DNA of 64,000 nucleotides from Sipunculus nudus (GCA_026874595.1 CM049316.1:59033676-59097675), one strand, 5' to 3'. Shown: positions 26,791 through 40,565, counted from the stretch's first letter. Notes: generated by a model from the sequence alone, not told the origin. Numbers and translations are program-made.

Positions 26791-29679
26791 AACTTTGCAC
26801 TCAGAACACCTGAAGCTCATAAATAACTGTATCAGTGACATTTTAGGACCATTTCAGACACTACTGTCATTTATTTATAACCATTTAATAATTAAGGAGC
26901 TTTTATTAACCCATTGTGAAGTGACAGTTATTGTTTTCAGTCAATTCTGTGTGTATCAACAATATATAATTCTAGAATGGTATCCTGAATAAGTTTGTCA
27001 AAATTTGATATATTCATTAGAAGTATGAAAACCTCAATGCATTTAAATTTGCAACAAATCTCTGAATGACCAAATAAAGAGACTTTTATGGGGGTTTTTC
27101 AGCACTGTTTAGTATTTGGACTTATACCATGTGACCATATAGAAATATATGACATCATAGAGGGCAATCACATCATGCCATGCAACATTTACTAGAAAGG
27201 TGGCAGTACATCAATTCAACTTGGTCATGGCTGTTGATACTTTTTTTTAATCTAGGGTGCCCATCACTATTATAATGCCCATGCATGCAAGGGTGTTTTT
27301 GGGATACACTTCAATGTTTCTAGAACAATATTATCAATGTCCAACATAATATCTTGAGATATTTTCTATGAGCAGCATCTTTTACAAGGGTTCATGTCCC
27401 CATACTGGACACCTTTTTTTAAATTGTTTAAAATTCTAGGACTCACACAGGACTGTCTCTCACTTTGCAAGGCTCCTTCAGCCAAAAATAACTACATCAG
27501 TTACACCAAAGAAGCCTTACAGCTAAAACAGTGCTGTGCTGGTTACAATTCTGGACACAAACAGCCAGTCAAGCAGGACAATAGCTTGTCAGGACAAAAG
27601 CATACCCAGACATCTATTATTTAGACAGGTGCTTGCTATATATACTTCTTTATTCACTCATATCTTTAGATCACATGCCCTTTTAAGAATTCAATACCAA
27701 AATGCAAATATACTTGTGTTCATATGATTATATTAAATTGCCATTATTTGTGTTCCTGTGATGATCTACATGTATACATGTGCTATACATGTGTGTGTGT
27801 AAAAAGATATACAACTTATATAATGTTTAATATATTCATCATCTGTTACGATTTTAATGAAAATGCAAGAAGTTACATACATACCTGCTTATAAATTAGT
27901 GACTAATTTCGGGGATTTTCTAGACCTAGAACACTACTTTCTACAAACTTTCAAAGATATCTAATCAAATTTATAAAATTTAACAAAATCAAGAATATAC
28001 TTAACATGAACAGTTAATATCCCCTATCTTGATTTTAAACAAATTATTTTGATTTTCATGAGAAACGGTGAGCTAGTTCCCCTACCTTCTTTGTGTCTCT
28101 GACATTGCATGACCAGGAAGTCCATTCCTTTATCTAGCCGGGGATGTCAGGGAAGGGTGGGCTACTTTAATGTTCATCTGACCTTGACACGGTGATACCA
28201 TCCTTGGCCTGGATGCCATATGGCTCATAATGTTCATAGGAGCGTACCCTGGGGCTTCCGGAGTCACCTATCTACTTGAACCCCATATCAGGGGTGAACC
28301 GGCACGTTTCACTACAACCCCTGAGTCATTAAAACACTTATGGGTGACCAGTTTTTGTGCCAGTGAACTAGGAGGTCTCACTGTAGATTCAATCTAGGAT
28401 TTGTTTATAAACATATATTCTTTTTTATAAACATATATACTTATATATATATATATATATATATATGAATATCAAAATAAAAGAAATATATAATATAAAT
28501 ATTTATATGAAAATAAAAGAGTTATTAAAATGAAAGAAAATTTAATGCCTGCTCCCTGATGCTCCGTTATATGATAAATATATGAAGGTGTACGAAATGT
28601 ATACGATATGAAACATACATGTACATGTGTTGACAAGGAGACTTAAATATTATGTGTTGGAGACTACAGTATTTTTACTCATTGATAAGGCATATATTAT
28701 ATACACCAGAATATGAGGCAGTTAACATTATAATCTATAAAGCATTTACTTAACAAAAATGATTTTTGCTATTATGCCAACCTGGGAGAAACACACACAT
28801 AACCCGTGGACATTTTTCTATATTTTGACTCACAGTCCAGGTATGTATACAAGCTCCCACTGGTCACATATAAAACTGGGGAATCATTTGGCACTCCAAC
28901 AATTAATTAGTTTAATTAGATGCATCAGGATACCTGTCTGCATGTTTATTAATATATACTTCAATATACACCAACAGGTTCTCTTTACACATGTGAGAGA
29001 TGTTCCCAAGCACTGTCTAAGCAAGCTGACAAAGAGTATTAGAAAGGAGGGCATTGTGGTTAATCATTTTTGTCCACTGTTGTCTTTACCTTTGCAGAAA
29101 TGGTTTTAAAGTTAATAGTCTACATACTGTCCCTGGTTAATTTTCACAAAGGGTACTGTTCAGCAAAAATTAATCCACAATATATCCAAAGCCACCTGTT
29201 GAATCAGGCCATGGTTCAATCAAGAATCAAGAAACAATTTTTTTTATAGGAATTAAATAGAATTTCCTGGATTAAATTACAATGTCACATAAATCCTAAG
29301 GATATACAGAAATAAAAAGATTTAATCTCATGCAGTCACCTAGAAATTTAATGATGTTTTTTGTATATCAGCCTGAGCAGTATATTAATTATTAGTATAC
29401 CACTCTGTCAAAAAACGTAATTATAATCATCAATATATTGTATATATACACAAAAACTATCTAAAATGTGTTAATCAAAAACAATTTTCATTCCTAATTT
29501 TTTTTTTCAGATATAATATTATATTTGTAACAATTTGTTATTTAGTTAAAAATTGCTAGAAATTATTTGAAGCAAAAGTGATTCATCTATTTCAGAAAAA
29601 AATCCATTAATGAACTTGTGTTAAAATTTAAAAATTAAAATTTAATAATTTTTTGTCTTATATAAATAATTAATCACAG
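26791..29679. other. Non-coding stretch before the terminal exon, one complex island
   Basis: Possibly intron or upstream region of the exon at 29680, but no upstream exon was found. A GC-richer complex island lies at about 28060-28390. Part of it (GCTACTTTAATGTTCATC) slightly resembles the body of the SINE at 59.6 kb, though not enough to call a copy. A 116-codon frame at 28759-29109 shows nothing recognisable. Confidence 0.45.
28442..28466. repeat. (AT)n microsatellite
   Basis: 25 bp of AT alternation. Confidence 0.95.
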
Positions 29680-29903
29680 GTGGTCGTGTTCAACTGTCTG
29701 AACAGAAGGAGATTGAAAACTTGGGGACCCGGAGAAAACCACCGGCCTTGGTTGGACCACTACAACCTACTCTCAAAGCCATGATGGGAACTGAACGCAG
29801 GACACAGGCAGAGAGAGAAAAGCTTGCTATCATTCTACTGTCTGGGGCCCCTAATTGTTGTTATGATTACACAACTGAAGAAATGTTGAATAAATATTTG
29901 TAA
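29680..29903 (+). CDS. Candidate 3'-terminal coding exon of an unidentified gene
   Basis: A splice acceptor context ending in AATTAATCACAG|GT precedes an open frame from 29682 of 73 codons ending in TAA at 29901-29903. Two bases (29680-29681) complete a codon begun in the upstream exon. The predicted tail contains GRVQLSEQKEIENLGTRRKP, a proline/leucine stretch PPALVGPLQPTLKAMM, a charged GTERRTQAEREKL segment, and ends in YTTEEMLNKYL. GC content, balanced amino-acid composition and clean termination contrast with the AT-rich flanks. AATAAA hexamers follow at 29937 and 29955. I do not recognise the protein family and assign no function. No upstream exon with a matching donor was identified within the window. 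A processed or partial pseudogene remains possible, but no frame damage is seen. Confidence 0.6.
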
Positions 29904-29936
29904 TTTTTAATCTATAATGACCTATGTTTTGTATAT

Positions 29937-29960
29937 AATAAAATACAATTTTAAAATAAA
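29937..29960 (+). terminator. Poly(A) signals of the terminal exon
   Basis: AATAAA occurs at 29937-29942 and again at 29955-29960, 34 and 52 bases after the stop codon. AATAAA hexamers are common in AT-rich DNA, so the position after a stop is what gives them weight. Confidence 0.5.
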
Positions 29961-32900
29961 ACTGCTAAAACTTCAGTAAACATATTTTCTTGGCAATTCT
30001 GGTATTATTGAAAAAATTAGAACAAGAGGTCAAATGGATGGTTGATTTGCATATTATATAGTCACATGGGTTAAACCATGCCATGCAGAGCTGCTACACA
30101 AGGAAGAGTGAAACTGAGAGTAAATATCAGATATCCAACCTTAAGTCTTCACTTTATAATATGACATGATATTTCCTGGCCTCAGACACAGACAACCTTT
30201 AAATCTAGTCAGATTAATTATATCTTATTACTTTTAGGTCTTTTTATATATCCATCGATAGGCAGTGCCACCTACATACTTGATTTGTTATCATTTTTTT
30301 ATGTTTATGGTATAAGTCAGCATCTTGAATGGCAGCGCAAACATAAAATGTGATGTCAACAAGGATCGACAAAATAAAACAGAAACCATTTAGTCACTTA
30401 AAGTGAATAGAAAAAAAAATAGAAGAAGATATAAAAAGTGGCACTTTAAACATAGGCAGTAGAGAAAAGATCATGGCAGTTTTCTTATCTGCTCGCTAAT
30501 GTCTCACTTAATTGTTATATTGACCGACCATGACTATTAGCATGTTCGTATCTCCCGTAAAGCTGTAGAGGTTCCCCTTTATCCATGTGTTTTTTTGCCG
30601 AAGGCAGCTAGTTTGACAAAGGTTCTGACATGTGCAGAGATATATAGGTGTGCACTCTATATATACTGACATGTTTTTATCGTAGAACCCGAGCTACACC
30701 TGGTGCCACGAGGTTCCGTAATCATCCACCTTAGCCCAGGGCTGCAAGAGGCCACAGAAAAACTCAAGTGCAATTCCTCTTAGACATCACATTTTTGGAA
30801 GTCTTAATATTTTTCCTCTAAACCTAACATTTTGCAAGTCATCAGCAATGCAGATGTCTTCGTGTACTTCATCTGTGAGGAGCCTGAAGTCTGTGTGGGG
30901 CTTAGAACTTGAGCAAAACCACTGAGGCCCTGGATCTAAATGGCTAGTCTGTCAAATTTTGACTGGTAACCTTTTCAATACAGGTATGTAAATGGAAGTA
31001 AAGGGTAAGACCCAGAGGTAATTCCCCTTTCATCAAAAGAACACCAGGAGTGGTGGGCTTACAGGAAAAAAAAACAAGTTATGATGCTGAGATGAACAGA
31101 TGAATGATGCAAAGCGTTCATGATCTATATCTCTACATCTTTGTTCCCTGGTACACAGACACCTACAGGTTTAGGGCTTGGGATATATATAGAGAGAATT
31201 GCCTTTCCATTATTTACCTCCCAGTTCATATTGTTAAAGAAACTTGCTTTAGATCAACATTTTCTAATTCTAACTGCCTTTGAAAGGTGACAATGTACTT
31301 AAGAGATATCATAGGTGTATGTGTGATTCTACAATATCAGCAAAATGTTTTATTCATATGTTTTTGGAGAAAATAAAATCCAAAATGCTGATATCTTTAC
31401 AATATTTTTTTATAGTAAAATTTGTCCAAAAAAAGATGCACCTCAATTTTCACCCCTGAATTTCTTAGAAGACAGGAACCAAGACCAGACCAATCAAAGC
31501 CATGAATGAGAAGAAAAGTAAATTCATTCAAACATTTTAGATTACTGAGATATACTGCTCAATTTTCATTGTAAAAGATTACATTTTTTTAAATTTTACC
31601 CATCTGACTTTGATTTTAGCAAAGTTAAAAAACTTTATTTATATATATATATTCCTAAAATATCAAAATAAAACACAAAGTAAGAATAAAAAGTTAAAAC
31701 CTTATGCTTAAGTTCCTAAAACTAAAATTTATTCTTGTGTTGAAAGTATCAATTTATGTAATTTCAAATCAACTATCACCAAATACAATTCTGCCAAACC
31801 ATGGATGCATTAAACTTCATCCCTTCAACTTAGACAAAACAAAGTGTATTTTAAATGACAATATATATATATACCTGCACTGAGACATGTCTTCAGGGTG
31901 GGAAATGTCTATGTGTGTACAGATTGTGTAAGTGGTAGGTATAAAAAAATCAAAAGTGTGTGTGTGCATAATTTGAGAAATATGGATATAAAATCTAAAA
32001 ATGTATGTGTGTGAATGAATGATGTATAGAGTCTACTTTAAAAGGCCAAAATGAGTATGTGCGTATACATAATTGAGAAATGTCACGAAACATGCCTGTG
32101 TGTACATAATGTATGGGGTCAGGATTAGAAATACTGAAACCAATCCTGGTCTTAGAATATAAAATATTGGTCTTAGAATATGATGAAACAGAATATCTTG
32201 TGACACCACATCTCATAAACATGGATAAAGCGACCCGTCTGGCCTTCTCGCATTTCACGACCAACACAGTCCCCAGACAGTCCAGTCAGCGGGGATTGCA
32301 GCTCATATGTAATGTATCTCACCCATTTTCAAACATTCTGCAGTGTAAGATGCCATTTAGAGCCATTTTCTATATACCCACTCACACACCTGATACCAAC
32401 ATCCACTGTTAGCACAATATCATATTAGACTAAAATTTCAGCCCAATTGGCTGATCTTGCTATAGAGTCTTAGGATCAACACAGTTGTTACCGTGACAAC
32501 CTGTCAAAGCACTCTCCTGCGTTGCTGACCATAGCATACTGGAATTTCAGACGGTCTCTAAATTTCCCTCGGTAGCTGTGAGATATATGGAGTTGTCCGT
32601 CAAATTTTGTCCTGCGAATAACACTTAAAATCTTCATAGATTTGACCTAGCTGCCGCTTATTACACAGAAAGCTGTGATAATCAACATTTTGGAGTGTCA
32701 TGCGTCACCCCTGCTCAATTACATAATATAAACTGTCACGTATCGATGATGTTCACTAATATATGATTTAAATTAAACACGTCTATGTTTTCAAGTTTTG
32801 GAATATTTACAACATTTATCTGATTTGCAGTAACCCCTTAAATTATCTGCATTTTGACTGCATGTCTTTAGGTTACTATGAGACATTAAATATGAAACAA

Positions 32901-35900
32901 GACCAAAAGATATAAGTCCTTGCCCAGAACCTGAGGTAATCTGTTTTATATCGGGAAGGGAATTGTTGATTATTGTTTATTTCTAAATGCAATCTTTATA
33001 AAAAATATATAAAATCTGTTAGATATAAAAGTTACATATTAAATCTATTAGATATAACAGTTACATATATTTACCTTTAAAATAATAACAATCTTGATCA
33101 GACCTTGATCAATTACATCTAAGCAATAACAAACATTACTTTAAATGATTAAACAATTCCTAAAAGGAGCTATAAATTTATGAACAAAATAAATTCAATT
33201 TGAAAGTGCAACTGTTTTACAAATCCTGTTCATTAATGAGAGACAGCTGCATGTCCCAGCCCACAAAAGAAAAGTATTCTACAGGTGTTACAGATCTGTT
33301 AACCAAATTATTGATCTACTAGAAATTAGACAAAAAAATGGCCCTGGGTAATTGAATCCCACTTTTGGATTCCATGTACATTAATGGCAAGTGCAACATA
33401 TTCGTGATGTCAACAACACGAATGAGTCTGGCAATGTAAATTTGTGATGAAGGGACTTTCTCTTTCCTGGCACAAGCAGTTAAGTGTGCACAGCCTGAAT
33501 AATTGTGAAATAAGTTAAGTTGGTCTGCCCCGGCACAGGGAGGTCTTAGTTTAAAGGAGCGACGGGATTTAGCATATTTGTCCCGCCATGAGGGTACACT
33601 TTGTCTATCATGCTGCATTCCAGCGTGACCTATCAGAATGAAATACGCAGCGGTTTATTAGAAACGTCTCTCCCCACTTCAGAAGTCTTTGTTTCTAATA
33701 CTCAATGTTTAATGGCAGGACGTAAAACAAATTCCCACAAAGTATCTTAATTCCACTCCAATAGGCGCGACAGTTTCAAAGGCAATAAACTCAAAGCACT
33801 TTACACCAACTTAAATTTTCTGCTGTGCGCTAGCCGCGCTTTGTGAGAGTCAATTTTTAATGAGAGCCTCTTCTCGGCATACAACTCAGCAGACGTTGGA
33901 CTTGGCACCCCCAGACAGACTCTAAGAAACAATGCACCTTTATCAGATCTAGAGTCTGAAGACCTGCCAGGAAACAACATATATTTTCACACCCGACCAT
34001 GCCATTCCCAGTGTGACGTAACCCCCGATAGTCGGAGAAAATGTAGCCCCACTACCATCCCTCATGCTTGCCAACTGTTGGTGTACTTTAAATTCCTTGC
34101 AGTGATGTTTTTCTTTTCTATAACACAGTGGTTGAAACCATTCAGCACAAACATCTCAAGGTGGTGAAAACACTAGCATAAGCATTAAGCTCATCTCCCT
34201 GCCATCAGCCACCCCCATAACCAAGACAAAGTTCTTCTAATCTTGATGAACAAGTCTCAGGAACCTAGTATAATCGTTTTTCAAGAGATGATAATATACA
34301 GATTTATGTAAACATCCGTGTTCAAAGATATATAATCTCTATTTAAACATAGTGAAAATGAGTTTCCACATTGCATCTGTGATGGAAAAGTCCTTGTACT
34401 GCCAAATGTATTTTGAAATTATAAAATTAAGCATATTTGTACAATACATTTTCATGAATAAAAATCTTTCACATTCAATAGAGATGCTAATAAAATTCAA
34501 ATTACAAGTATAAATGAAAATCAAAGATATCATAACCTGGTATTTTCCAAGGGACAGACCAAAATTAAACTGAGGAAAGATTCCTTTTAAAGAAAGTTAT
34601 TCACCTACCCTTTTCTTAGAATTTGTGATTTGTGGCTTTCTCTATGTGTACATAAAATGATAGACCTGTACATAATTCAAGTCAAGAAAGGTTTTTAATG
34701 CCTGTGTGAAGGATGTATGAGCTGTTTACCAACAAGCTGTTCACAGTACATACATCAAAGTTGACAAACATTAAAACCATGTAACCTAAGGTGGTCAGTT
34801 GTATATGTCCAGAAGTTGAAAGGTTCCTAGAGGCTAATTTCCTTTGAAAGACGTTGGTAAAATGGTAAAGATTATAAGGAGGTCAAGCAGTACAGGAATC
34901 CAAAGAAACAATGTAGAAGCATGTTTAAACTAATTTTTTAATACAATTTATTTGATTAAAATGAAATGATAAATGAAAGGGCTAGATGGCACCCTTCTGC
35001 CAGAGATCATTTCTACTCAAAATGAACTCCTTGTTGTGTGGAATGGCAGGGACTACTTGTCAAACTTTAGAATCAAACTTTGTTACATTTCAAGGAGACA
35101 CCTTCTGTTTACATTTCACACGTGTATGCTTAAAAAACTTTACTTTTTCATTGAAATCCTTACCCCAAAACACCCATGTTTATGTAATTTTCCTTGAAAC
35201 TATTCTTGTCCAACATATTTGAAGGACTACATTACCCCCCCCCCCCCCCTTCACTAAATTTATACCTACACCCCTGGTGTATTTAGAAGTGCATTGACCA
35301 GGGCAGCCTTTGACTCCCACAAACCCTAACTGGCAGAGTCATACTCTTTATGTATCTGTCACTATCTGATTCTGTACAGGCTGTTACAATGGAAGATGAG
35401 GCTATTACAGGTATGCAATTTTGGGTATTGTGAAGGAAACTGTACTACCCTTCAAAGATTTCAAAAACTTTTAAATAAATAAGAGACCATGTAACCTGAA
35501 AGATGGCAACAGAAAGCAATACAATTTTTTGTGGATGAATATTCCAATAAGCCTGGAAGAAAATTACCAATGGCTTCAAAGATGTATAACCTTGAATGAA
35601 AGGTAGTAAATGTTAGGAGGGGGAGAATTACTATGGGACATAATCTGCAGAGTTAAGGAAATTAATTATCCCATGAATAAAACTACAAACATCAGAGAAA
35701 AAAACAGTTACTACAATCACAAAGATCCTGCATTTACAACTGCATGATAAAGGACACCGGGAGCTTTTAGCTCATGGCAAAGACAATATCACCAGCAATC
35801 AAGTGATTGAGAACAGTAGGGCAAAGCCCATCAATTTCACCATATCCAAGAGAATGTCAAGAGATTCAAATAAATCCTTAAGATCAGGTGTACACAGTGG

Positions 35901-38719
35901 CTCGAACCGTTACGCTGCGGTTTAAATCAGAGGCTTGAATAACGGTAAACGTCTGCACAACGGTTGAGCCCCACTTGGTCCTCACTTCTGTTTCATCTTG
36001 CTCTTGTGAACATCTGACCTCCTGTGTTTGTGAAACCCTCGGAGAAAACTCCACAAATCTCATGCTGCATCTATCAAAGTCACCCGGGTTGAATCTCATA
36101 ATCTCTTAAAGTATTCTTGGAAGGCTGCTCCATAAGTGCCATGTTTTAATGGTCTTCAAAGGTAAAAAGAGCAAGGAAAAAAAGGAAAAAGTTGAATTAG
36201 TGTGTAGGAAGCCTTTGAGGCATACACTATAAGAAATATTTCACAAAATACTATCACACGCATAATTAATTCTGAATAATCTCTCTAATATTACAGGGTA
36301 CTGGCTTATGCAGCTGTAATTTCAGACATTTAAATCAGCATTTTTCTTGATGCTGAAGATATACTGGCATATGGACAGAAATTTGTGAATCTGCAATGTA
36401 AGTTTATTTTCTAGCTAGACACTTAAATTGATACATATATGGAGAAAGATACAGTTATAAATTATTTCTTCCCCTACCTTATCCTACCCTAATAGAGCCC
36501 AGAGCCAAGTTAGCCTTACAAATGTCACTGGCTTGGACAAAAAGACAGCTGACTTTAGTAGTAAGACAAGTATCGTGGCTAGACTCTGCTTGTAACATGT
36601 TTGCAGGCTTAAACTGACATAAAAGCCTATTCATTTGACAATCAATGTTACAAAGTACCCATTTTATCTTACAAAGAACCGTTTTATTTAAACAAGTTAT
36701 CTATATTACGTGTGACATATTGCATCCATTTTACATTTAACTAGTTTGTGATCAAATATCCTGGCGGTTTCATAAGCCAAGATCTTCATACTTAAACATC
36801 ACATTGTTTTCTTTCATCGACATAAAAGAAAGATAAAAACTAAACCTGAACATTGGTGTTCCGCATTTTTAATTGTAAAAGATATATCTTTTTGTATTAT
36901 ATTTTTCTAAAGCAAAACTGATCTGCACAAAATCGGCTCACTTTAACTTAATGAAATATCGGTGGGGCCTCCTGATAAACTCGGCTGGCTCAGCTTAATC
37001 TTAACCCTGCTGGCAGTGGCGCAAAATGGCTGTGGCACCGGACTCTATACCCTATACCAAGCAACCTTATCAGTGCAAATAACACAACACTGTTTGGTTG
37101 TACTATCTCCTCCAAGTTGTAATGACAGTGATATATATGTTGCTCAATGTCTCATCAGTCTTGTTGAAACTAATGAGAAAACTCTCCTTGGCTCTCTATA
37201 TAAGAATACTGTGCTAAATACAAAGTATTGTTGGTAAACTTCCAAGCCAACTCCACTTGTCTTGTGTCTCACTTACTTCCACCCTGTAACATCAAGTGGA
37301 TATATCCAGAAATTTTAAAAGATTAAAAGCAAATTATATTTTTAATGATTAACCAACCAAAACAGCCAAAGTGCCTAAGCAATTCAATGGCAAGGTATCC
37401 AATAATGATCAGAATTCCCCCTCTCCCCCTAAACGAATTCAAACATACAAGAATCTATTGACCATGTAGTGCTATAAACTTTGTTCTCTGAATCACGGGA
37501 TCTGCCATTCACAATTAAACGTGCTGATTATTATGCAAAAACTAGAGTAACATAAATTCACTAACAGAACCAGTTGGCAGACAACATTTAAGGTAGATTC
37601 ATGAATGCAGGCTGAGGTAAAAGAGACATTTTCTTGGCCCTTCATACATGAACCCTAGCTGTGCCAAATACAAATTGATACTGGAAGTTTTCCCATCTAA
37701 ACCCATATATCTTCCAATAACACCAATATACTAAAGATAGCAACTCTGTTCTCCTGAATTTTACAACTGATACAAAAAAGTGCTTGGCCACACCTGTACA
37801 AATTGTATAGTTACTTCTAAGTGTATTCTTCACACTTTGTCAGCTCCAGAAAAAAAAGAAATGTATGTCTCCATCATACCACGAGTAACTGAGTCTGGAT
37901 GTCCAGTGAATGTTAATGTCAATTATCAGTCCCAAGTTTGGCAATTGATAAGGGCTCAATATTGGGAAAATTGTTAATACGGATTAGCTATGAAAGATTA
38001 TCAATAAAATACATTTTTCAAAGACAAATTGGCCAGCAAAATTGATTTCAATAACCATGCACATCTGGACACAATATAACCCATGGTTAGGCTTTGATAG
38101 AAGACGTATGGCACTGTCTAGCTAAATATACATCTCTACATACAAAGTGAATTAATGTAACTTGCCTTGAATATCTTGATGGATGCTTAAAAGGCTTTGA
38201 TGCATCATTTTCAATATAATATACATGAAGATTCATAATAATTAATGTGTTAATTGGTGGTACCTGTTTATGAAGTCAGTATTTTTTTTTTTACTTTAAT
38301 TCTTGTAACAACAAGATTAATAATCATTTTGATTCTTGTCAGAGCAATCAATAATTGCATTTATTTTTTTATTTTAGTTTGTCATTTGACAAATCAATAT
38401 CCCATGCCAGCCCCACTCTGAACCATGATGGAAGGGAGTTTAATGAACTTATCACTGCCTATCATAGTCAAATATTTACATCACCAAATTTAAATTACCA
38501 GGAACTGCCTTTGCAGCTGGTATATTGAGAAAATTTGAAACCACAGGTATGTACTATTGAATATAGATGCTCCAGTGGGAACTTCTTTGGTACAAAGACT
38601 GTCATATGTGTGCTTTCTCAGAAGCTTTTCCCACGAGAAATTACTTTCCAGGAGTTTCCAGAAATCTTGGCATATTAAAGGATACTGAATATGAAATAGA
38701 ATATGAATATAGACAGATA
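29961..38719. other. Gene-free stretch with several complex islands
   Basis: No exon is supported. Complex GC-richer islands: about 30470-30950, about 32200-32720, about 33330-34090 (includes CpG-bearing text such as GCTAGCCGCGCTTTG), about 35880-36110 and about 36960-37260. The last two hold frames of 71 codons (minus, 35884-36099) and 91 codons (plus, 36962-37237, which would need a GTG start) without splice signals or known motifs. The islands are candidates for cis-regulatory or conserved non-coding DNA. Confidence 0.45.
35235..35249. repeat. Poly(C) run
   Basis: 15 consecutive C residues (poly-G on the minus strand). Confidence 0.97.
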
Positions 38720-40565
38720 TGCTCCTAACAAGGAAATGAGCATTATAATCTGACAGAACTACTTCTCACAGAGGTGAACATCAACCTGGGCAGATCGACT
38801 CCTCACAAGGAGGTGAGCATCAACCTGGACAGGTCAACTCCTAACAAGGAGGAGAGCATCAAACTGGAGAGAACTACACCTCACAAGGAGGTGAGCATCA
38901 GACTGGAGAGGACTACTCCTAACAAGGAGGTGAGCATCAAACTGGAGAGGACTACTCCTCACAAGGAGGTGAGCATCAACCTGGACAGATCAACTCCTAA
39001 CAAGGAGGTGAGCATCACACTGGAGAGGACTACTCCTCACAAGGAGGTAAGCATCAACCTGGACAGGTCAACTCCTAACAAGGAGGTGAGCATCAAACTG
39101 GAGAGGACTACTCCTCAGAATGAGGTGAGCATCAACCTGGACAGATCAACTCCTAACAAGGAGGTGAGCATCAAACTGGAGAGGACTACTCCTCACAAGG
39201 AGGTGAGCATCAAACTGGAGAGGACTACTCCTCACAAGGAGGTGAGCATCAAACTGGAAAGGACTACTCCTCACAAGGAGGTGAGCATCAAAATGGAGAG
39301 GACTACTCCTCACAAGGAGGTGAGCATCAACCTGGACTGATCAACTCCTAACAAGGAGGTGAGCATCAAACTGAAGAGGACTACTCCTCACAAGGAGGTG
39401 AGCATCAAACTGGAGAGGACTACTCCTCACCAGGAGGTGAGCATCAAACTGCAGAGGACTACTCCTCACAAGGAGGTGAGCATCAAACTGGAGAGGACTA
39501 CTCCTCACAAGGAGGTGAGCATCAACCTGGACAAAATTACTCCTTACAAGGAGGTGATCATCAAACTGGAGAGGACTACTCCTCACAAGGAAATGAGCAT
39601 CAAACTGGAGAGGACTACACCTCACAAGGAGGTGAGCATAAAACTGGAGAGGACTACTGCTCACAAGGAGATGAGCATCAAACTGGAAAGGACAACTCCT
39701 CACAAGGAGGTGAGCATCAACCTGGACAGGCCAACTCCTAACAAGGAGGTGAGCATCAAACTGGAGAGGACTACTCCTCACAAGGAGGTGAGCATCAACC
39801 TGGACAGATCAACTCCTAACAAGGAGGTGAGCATCAAACTGGAGAGGACTACTCCTCACAAGGAGGTGAGCATCAAACTGGAGAGGACTACTCCTCACAA
39901 GGAGGTGAGCATAAAACTGGAGAGGACTACTCCTCACAAGGAGGTGAGCATCAAACTGAAAAGGACTACTCCTTACAAGGAGGTGAGCATCAAACTGGAG
40001 AGAACTACTCCTCACAAGGAGGTGAGCATCAACCTGGACAGATCAACTCCTAACAAGGAGGTGAGCATCAACATCACAGAACTACTCCTCACAAGGAGGT
40101 GAGCATCAACATCACAGAACTACTCCTCATAAGGAAGTAAACATCATTCTGGAGAGAACTACTCCTCACAAGGAGGTGAGCATCAAACATCACAGAACTA
40201 CTACTCACAAGGAAGTAAACATCATTCTGGGGAGAACTACTTCTCACAAGGAGGTGAGCATCAACCTGGACAGATCAACTCCTAACAAGGAGGTGAGCAT
40301 CAACATCACAGAACTACTCCTCACAAGTAGGTGAGCATCAACATCACAGAACTACTCCTCATAAGGAAGTAAACATCATTCTGGAGAGAACTACTCCTCA
40401 CAAGGAGGTGAGCATCAAACATCACAGAACTACTCCTCACAAGGAAGTAAACATCATTCTGGGGAGAACTACTCCTCACAAGGAGGTGAGCATCAACCTG
40501 GACAGAACTACACCCCACATGGAGGTGAACATCAACGGGCACAGAATTACTCATGGGGAGTAATG
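38720..40565. repeat. 39-bp minisatellite with two alternating unit types
   Basis: About 46 copies of a 39-bp unit beginning GAGGTGAGCATCAAACTGG and ending ACTACTCCTCACAAG. A second unit type reads CATCAACCTGGACAGATCAACTCCTAAC and alternates with the first in the left third. After about 40070, units containing ATCACAGAACTACTCC (38 or 39 bp) alternate with a GAAGTAAACATCATTCTGG type. Unit length divisible by three leaves frames of 188 and 247 codons open on plus and of 146 on minus. A TGA from a single base change separates the two plus frames, and 38-bp units break frame at the right. Coding use is therefore unlikely. The left edge (from about 38720) and right edge are degenerate. Confidence 0.95.

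Noticed and set aside
26305..26826. 173-codon MSQEHHSPNRPLPV-repeat protein
   Set aside because: Product of the 42-bp minisatellite without gene context.
28060..28390. Second copy of the 59.6-kb SINE
   Set aside because: Only a short stretch (GCTNCTTTAATG..TTCNTC) matches, and no A/B boxes in proper spacing or A tail were found.
35884..36099. 71-codon minus frame with balanced composition
   Set aside because: No acceptor, donor or recognised motif; cannot be told from chance.
36962..37237. 91-codon frame with a hydrophobic, signal-peptide-like start
   Set aside because: It would start at GTG, has no acceptor in the right place and no recognised family. Frames of this length occur by chance in 64 kb.
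39359..40102. 247-codon EVSIKLERTTPHK-repeat protein
   Set aside because: Product of the 39-bp unit. A stop splits it from the preceding frame, units of 38 bp break it, and the opposite strand is open as well.
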